Source: Nitrospira sp. (lineage in GTDB: Bacteria > Nitrospirota > JACRHL01). Taken from it: a stretch of 21,625 bases of DNA. Every line of letters begins with the position of its first letter. Position 1 is the first letter of the stretch. A program made the position numbers and the translations under genes. The notes under the pieces were generated by a model. That model was not told where the DNA came from. It made no database searches and was given only the letters and a program-made list of their open reading frames with translations. Location: assembly GCA_026994095.1 (NCBI GenBank), contig JALWRU010000233.1, positions 1 to 21,625 of the forward strand. The letters are read 5' to 3'. This document shows positions 20,914 through 21,625 of the stretch, piece by piece.

Positions 20914-21567
20914 GTGAGGCGCTGGTCCGGCATTGGACTGCTGCTGCTTGCGGCCTGTGAGCCGTCAGTGGAGTCACGTCTGGACACCGCCCTGTTGGAG
21001 ATGAGGCAGGGCTCCTGGGACAATGCGCTGACCATCTATGAAGAGGTGGTGAGTCAACTGCCACAGGCTCCCAATGTACACAACAACATGGGGTATGCGC
21101 TGATGCAGCTGGGCCGGTTTGAAGAGGCCCTGTCTCATTTTGAGGCGGCAGGACAGCAGCAGCCGGAGGGGGTGGTGGACGGCACGGTACTGCATAACTG
21201 GGCCAACACCTTAGAGAAACTGAAGCGCTATCCGGAGGCAGAGGCCAAATACCGGCAAGCGGCGCAGGCCGCGCCGGATGGGGTCGACGTCTTTATTAAC
21301 TGGGGCAATGTGCTGGTGCAACTGGAGCGCCTGCCAGAGGCGGCAGAGCGGTTTCGCACAGCGGTAGAGCACAATCCGGAGATGGGGCTGGGCTGGTTCA
21401 ATCTGGGCTATGCGCTGGAGCGGCAAGGGAAGCCACGCAAGGCGCTGGTGGCCTACCGCACCTTTGTGGAGCTGGAAAGTGAAAAGCCGTCCAGTCGACT
21501 GGAGCATGCCCGCGAGTTTGTTGCGCAGGCGGCGGCAGCGGCCCGGACCGGGGCGGCCAATCCGTGA
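20914..21567 (+). CDS. TPR-repeat lipoprotein
   Basis: This 217-residue protein starts with a lipoprotein signal (MRRW, hydrophobic GIGLLLLAAC) with the lipobox cysteine at residue 15, so it is probably attached to a membrane on the periplasmic side. About five tetratricopeptide repeats follow, near residues 20-52, 53-86, 91-122, 124-156 and 158-190, with typical cores such as NMGYALMQLGRFEEALSHFE and NLGYALERQGKPRKALVAYR. TPRs bind partner proteins, and the partner is not evident. GTG start with a weak ribosome site, 20 bases after apt. The stop overlaps the next gene's GTG by four bases. Residues 195-217 are an alanine-rich tail. Confidence 0.85.
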   Translation: MRRWSGIGLLLLAACEPSVESRLDTALLEMRQGSWDNALTIYEEVVSQLPQAPNVHNNMGYALMQLGRFEEALSHFEAAGQQQPEGVVDGTVLHNWANTLEKLKRYPEAEAKYRQAAQAAPDGVDVFINWGNVLVQLERLPEAAERFRTAVEHNPEMGLGWFNLGYALERQGKPRKALVAYRTFVELESEKPSSRLEHAREFVAQAAAAARTGAANP

Positions 21568-21625
21568 CCTGGCGCAACGTATTGATCGGCGGCTTGCTGC
21601 TGTCGCTGGGGTGGACGGCTCCGGC
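21564..21625 (+). CDS. 5' end of a gene for an exported protein, cut by window edge
   Basis: A GTG overlapping the TPR lipoprotein stop (GTGA) opens a frame reading MTWRNVLIGGLLLSLGWTAPA up to the window end. This looks like a signal peptide with one basic residue and a hydrophobic core. Nothing of the mature protein is visible, so no function can be given. Coupling to the TPR gene suggests the two products work in the same compartment. Confidence 0.55.
   Translation, partial: MTWRNVLIGGLLLSLGWTAP

Noticed and set aside
1..21625. Search for CRISPR repeats, insertion sequence ends, integrase or toxin-antitoxin genes, including tRNA-linked integration next to tRNA-Leu and tRNA-Pro.
   Set aside because: No repeated spacer pattern, no transposase or integrase-like protein and no direct repeat of a tRNA 3' end was seen. 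Both tRNAs are followed directly by terminators and core genes.

Overview
The window (about 60% G+C) looks like ordinary chromosomal core sequence from a member of the Pseudomonadota. Pointers are an ihfA/merR/tRNA-Pro block, a surE-linked stationary-phase-type sigma factor, an RseC/MucC-type protein, YajQ, RlmB and a class A penicillin-binding protein. I cannot place it to genus. Gene order and the use of both citramalate synthase and the aspartate pathway would fit a deep-branching or chemolithotrophic lineage, but that is inference. Genes are dense and share the same G+C-rich third positions. I see no insertion sequence, integrase, CRISPR array, plasmid origin or phage gene.

Left part (1-5417, mostly minus strand). 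The window opens inside a response regulator carrying REC, GGDEF and EAL domains. Its promoter faces a tRNA-Leu(CAG) gene across a short spacer with helically phased TTGAA motifs. The tRNA has a near-consensus promoter and an intrinsic terminator. A plus-strand flavin reductase follows. It converges on a minus-strand operon of a 29-residue membrane protein, yajQ, fbp (fructose-1,6-bisphosphatase) and a secreted DUF192 protein. A CPBP/CAAX-type membrane protease, which resembles the exosortase-associated family, lies upstream of that operon.

Middle part (5593-15910, plus strand). A tight run of eight genes encodes penicillin-binding protein 1A, lipoyl synthase, an AlaC-type alanine aminotransferase, homoserine dehydrogenase, threonine synthase, aspartokinase, citramalate synthase and an RseC/MucC-like membrane protein. 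Several starts overlap the previous stop. Together they cover alanine, threonine, the common aspartate pathway and threonine-independent isoleucine precursor synthesis. Pyruvate and acetyl-CoA are the shared node, and lipoate is needed by pyruvate dehydrogenase.

Right part (15924-21625, plus strand). A good sigma-70 promoter drives ihfA, a MerR-like regulator and tRNA-Pro(GGG). The regulator's reading frame runs 23 bases into the tRNA and takes its UAG stop from the tRNA D-loop. Tandem hairpins, the second a strong terminator, close this unit. Then come surE, a YqaA/DedA-like membrane protein, rlmB, an RpoS-like sigma factor with a very strong ribosome binding site, apt, a TPR lipoprotein and the start of an exported protein.

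I found no undescribed multi-gene system. The points most worth a second look are the MerR/tRNA-Pro overlap, the small membrane protein coupled to yajQ, the phased TTGAA array and the possible internal start in lysC.
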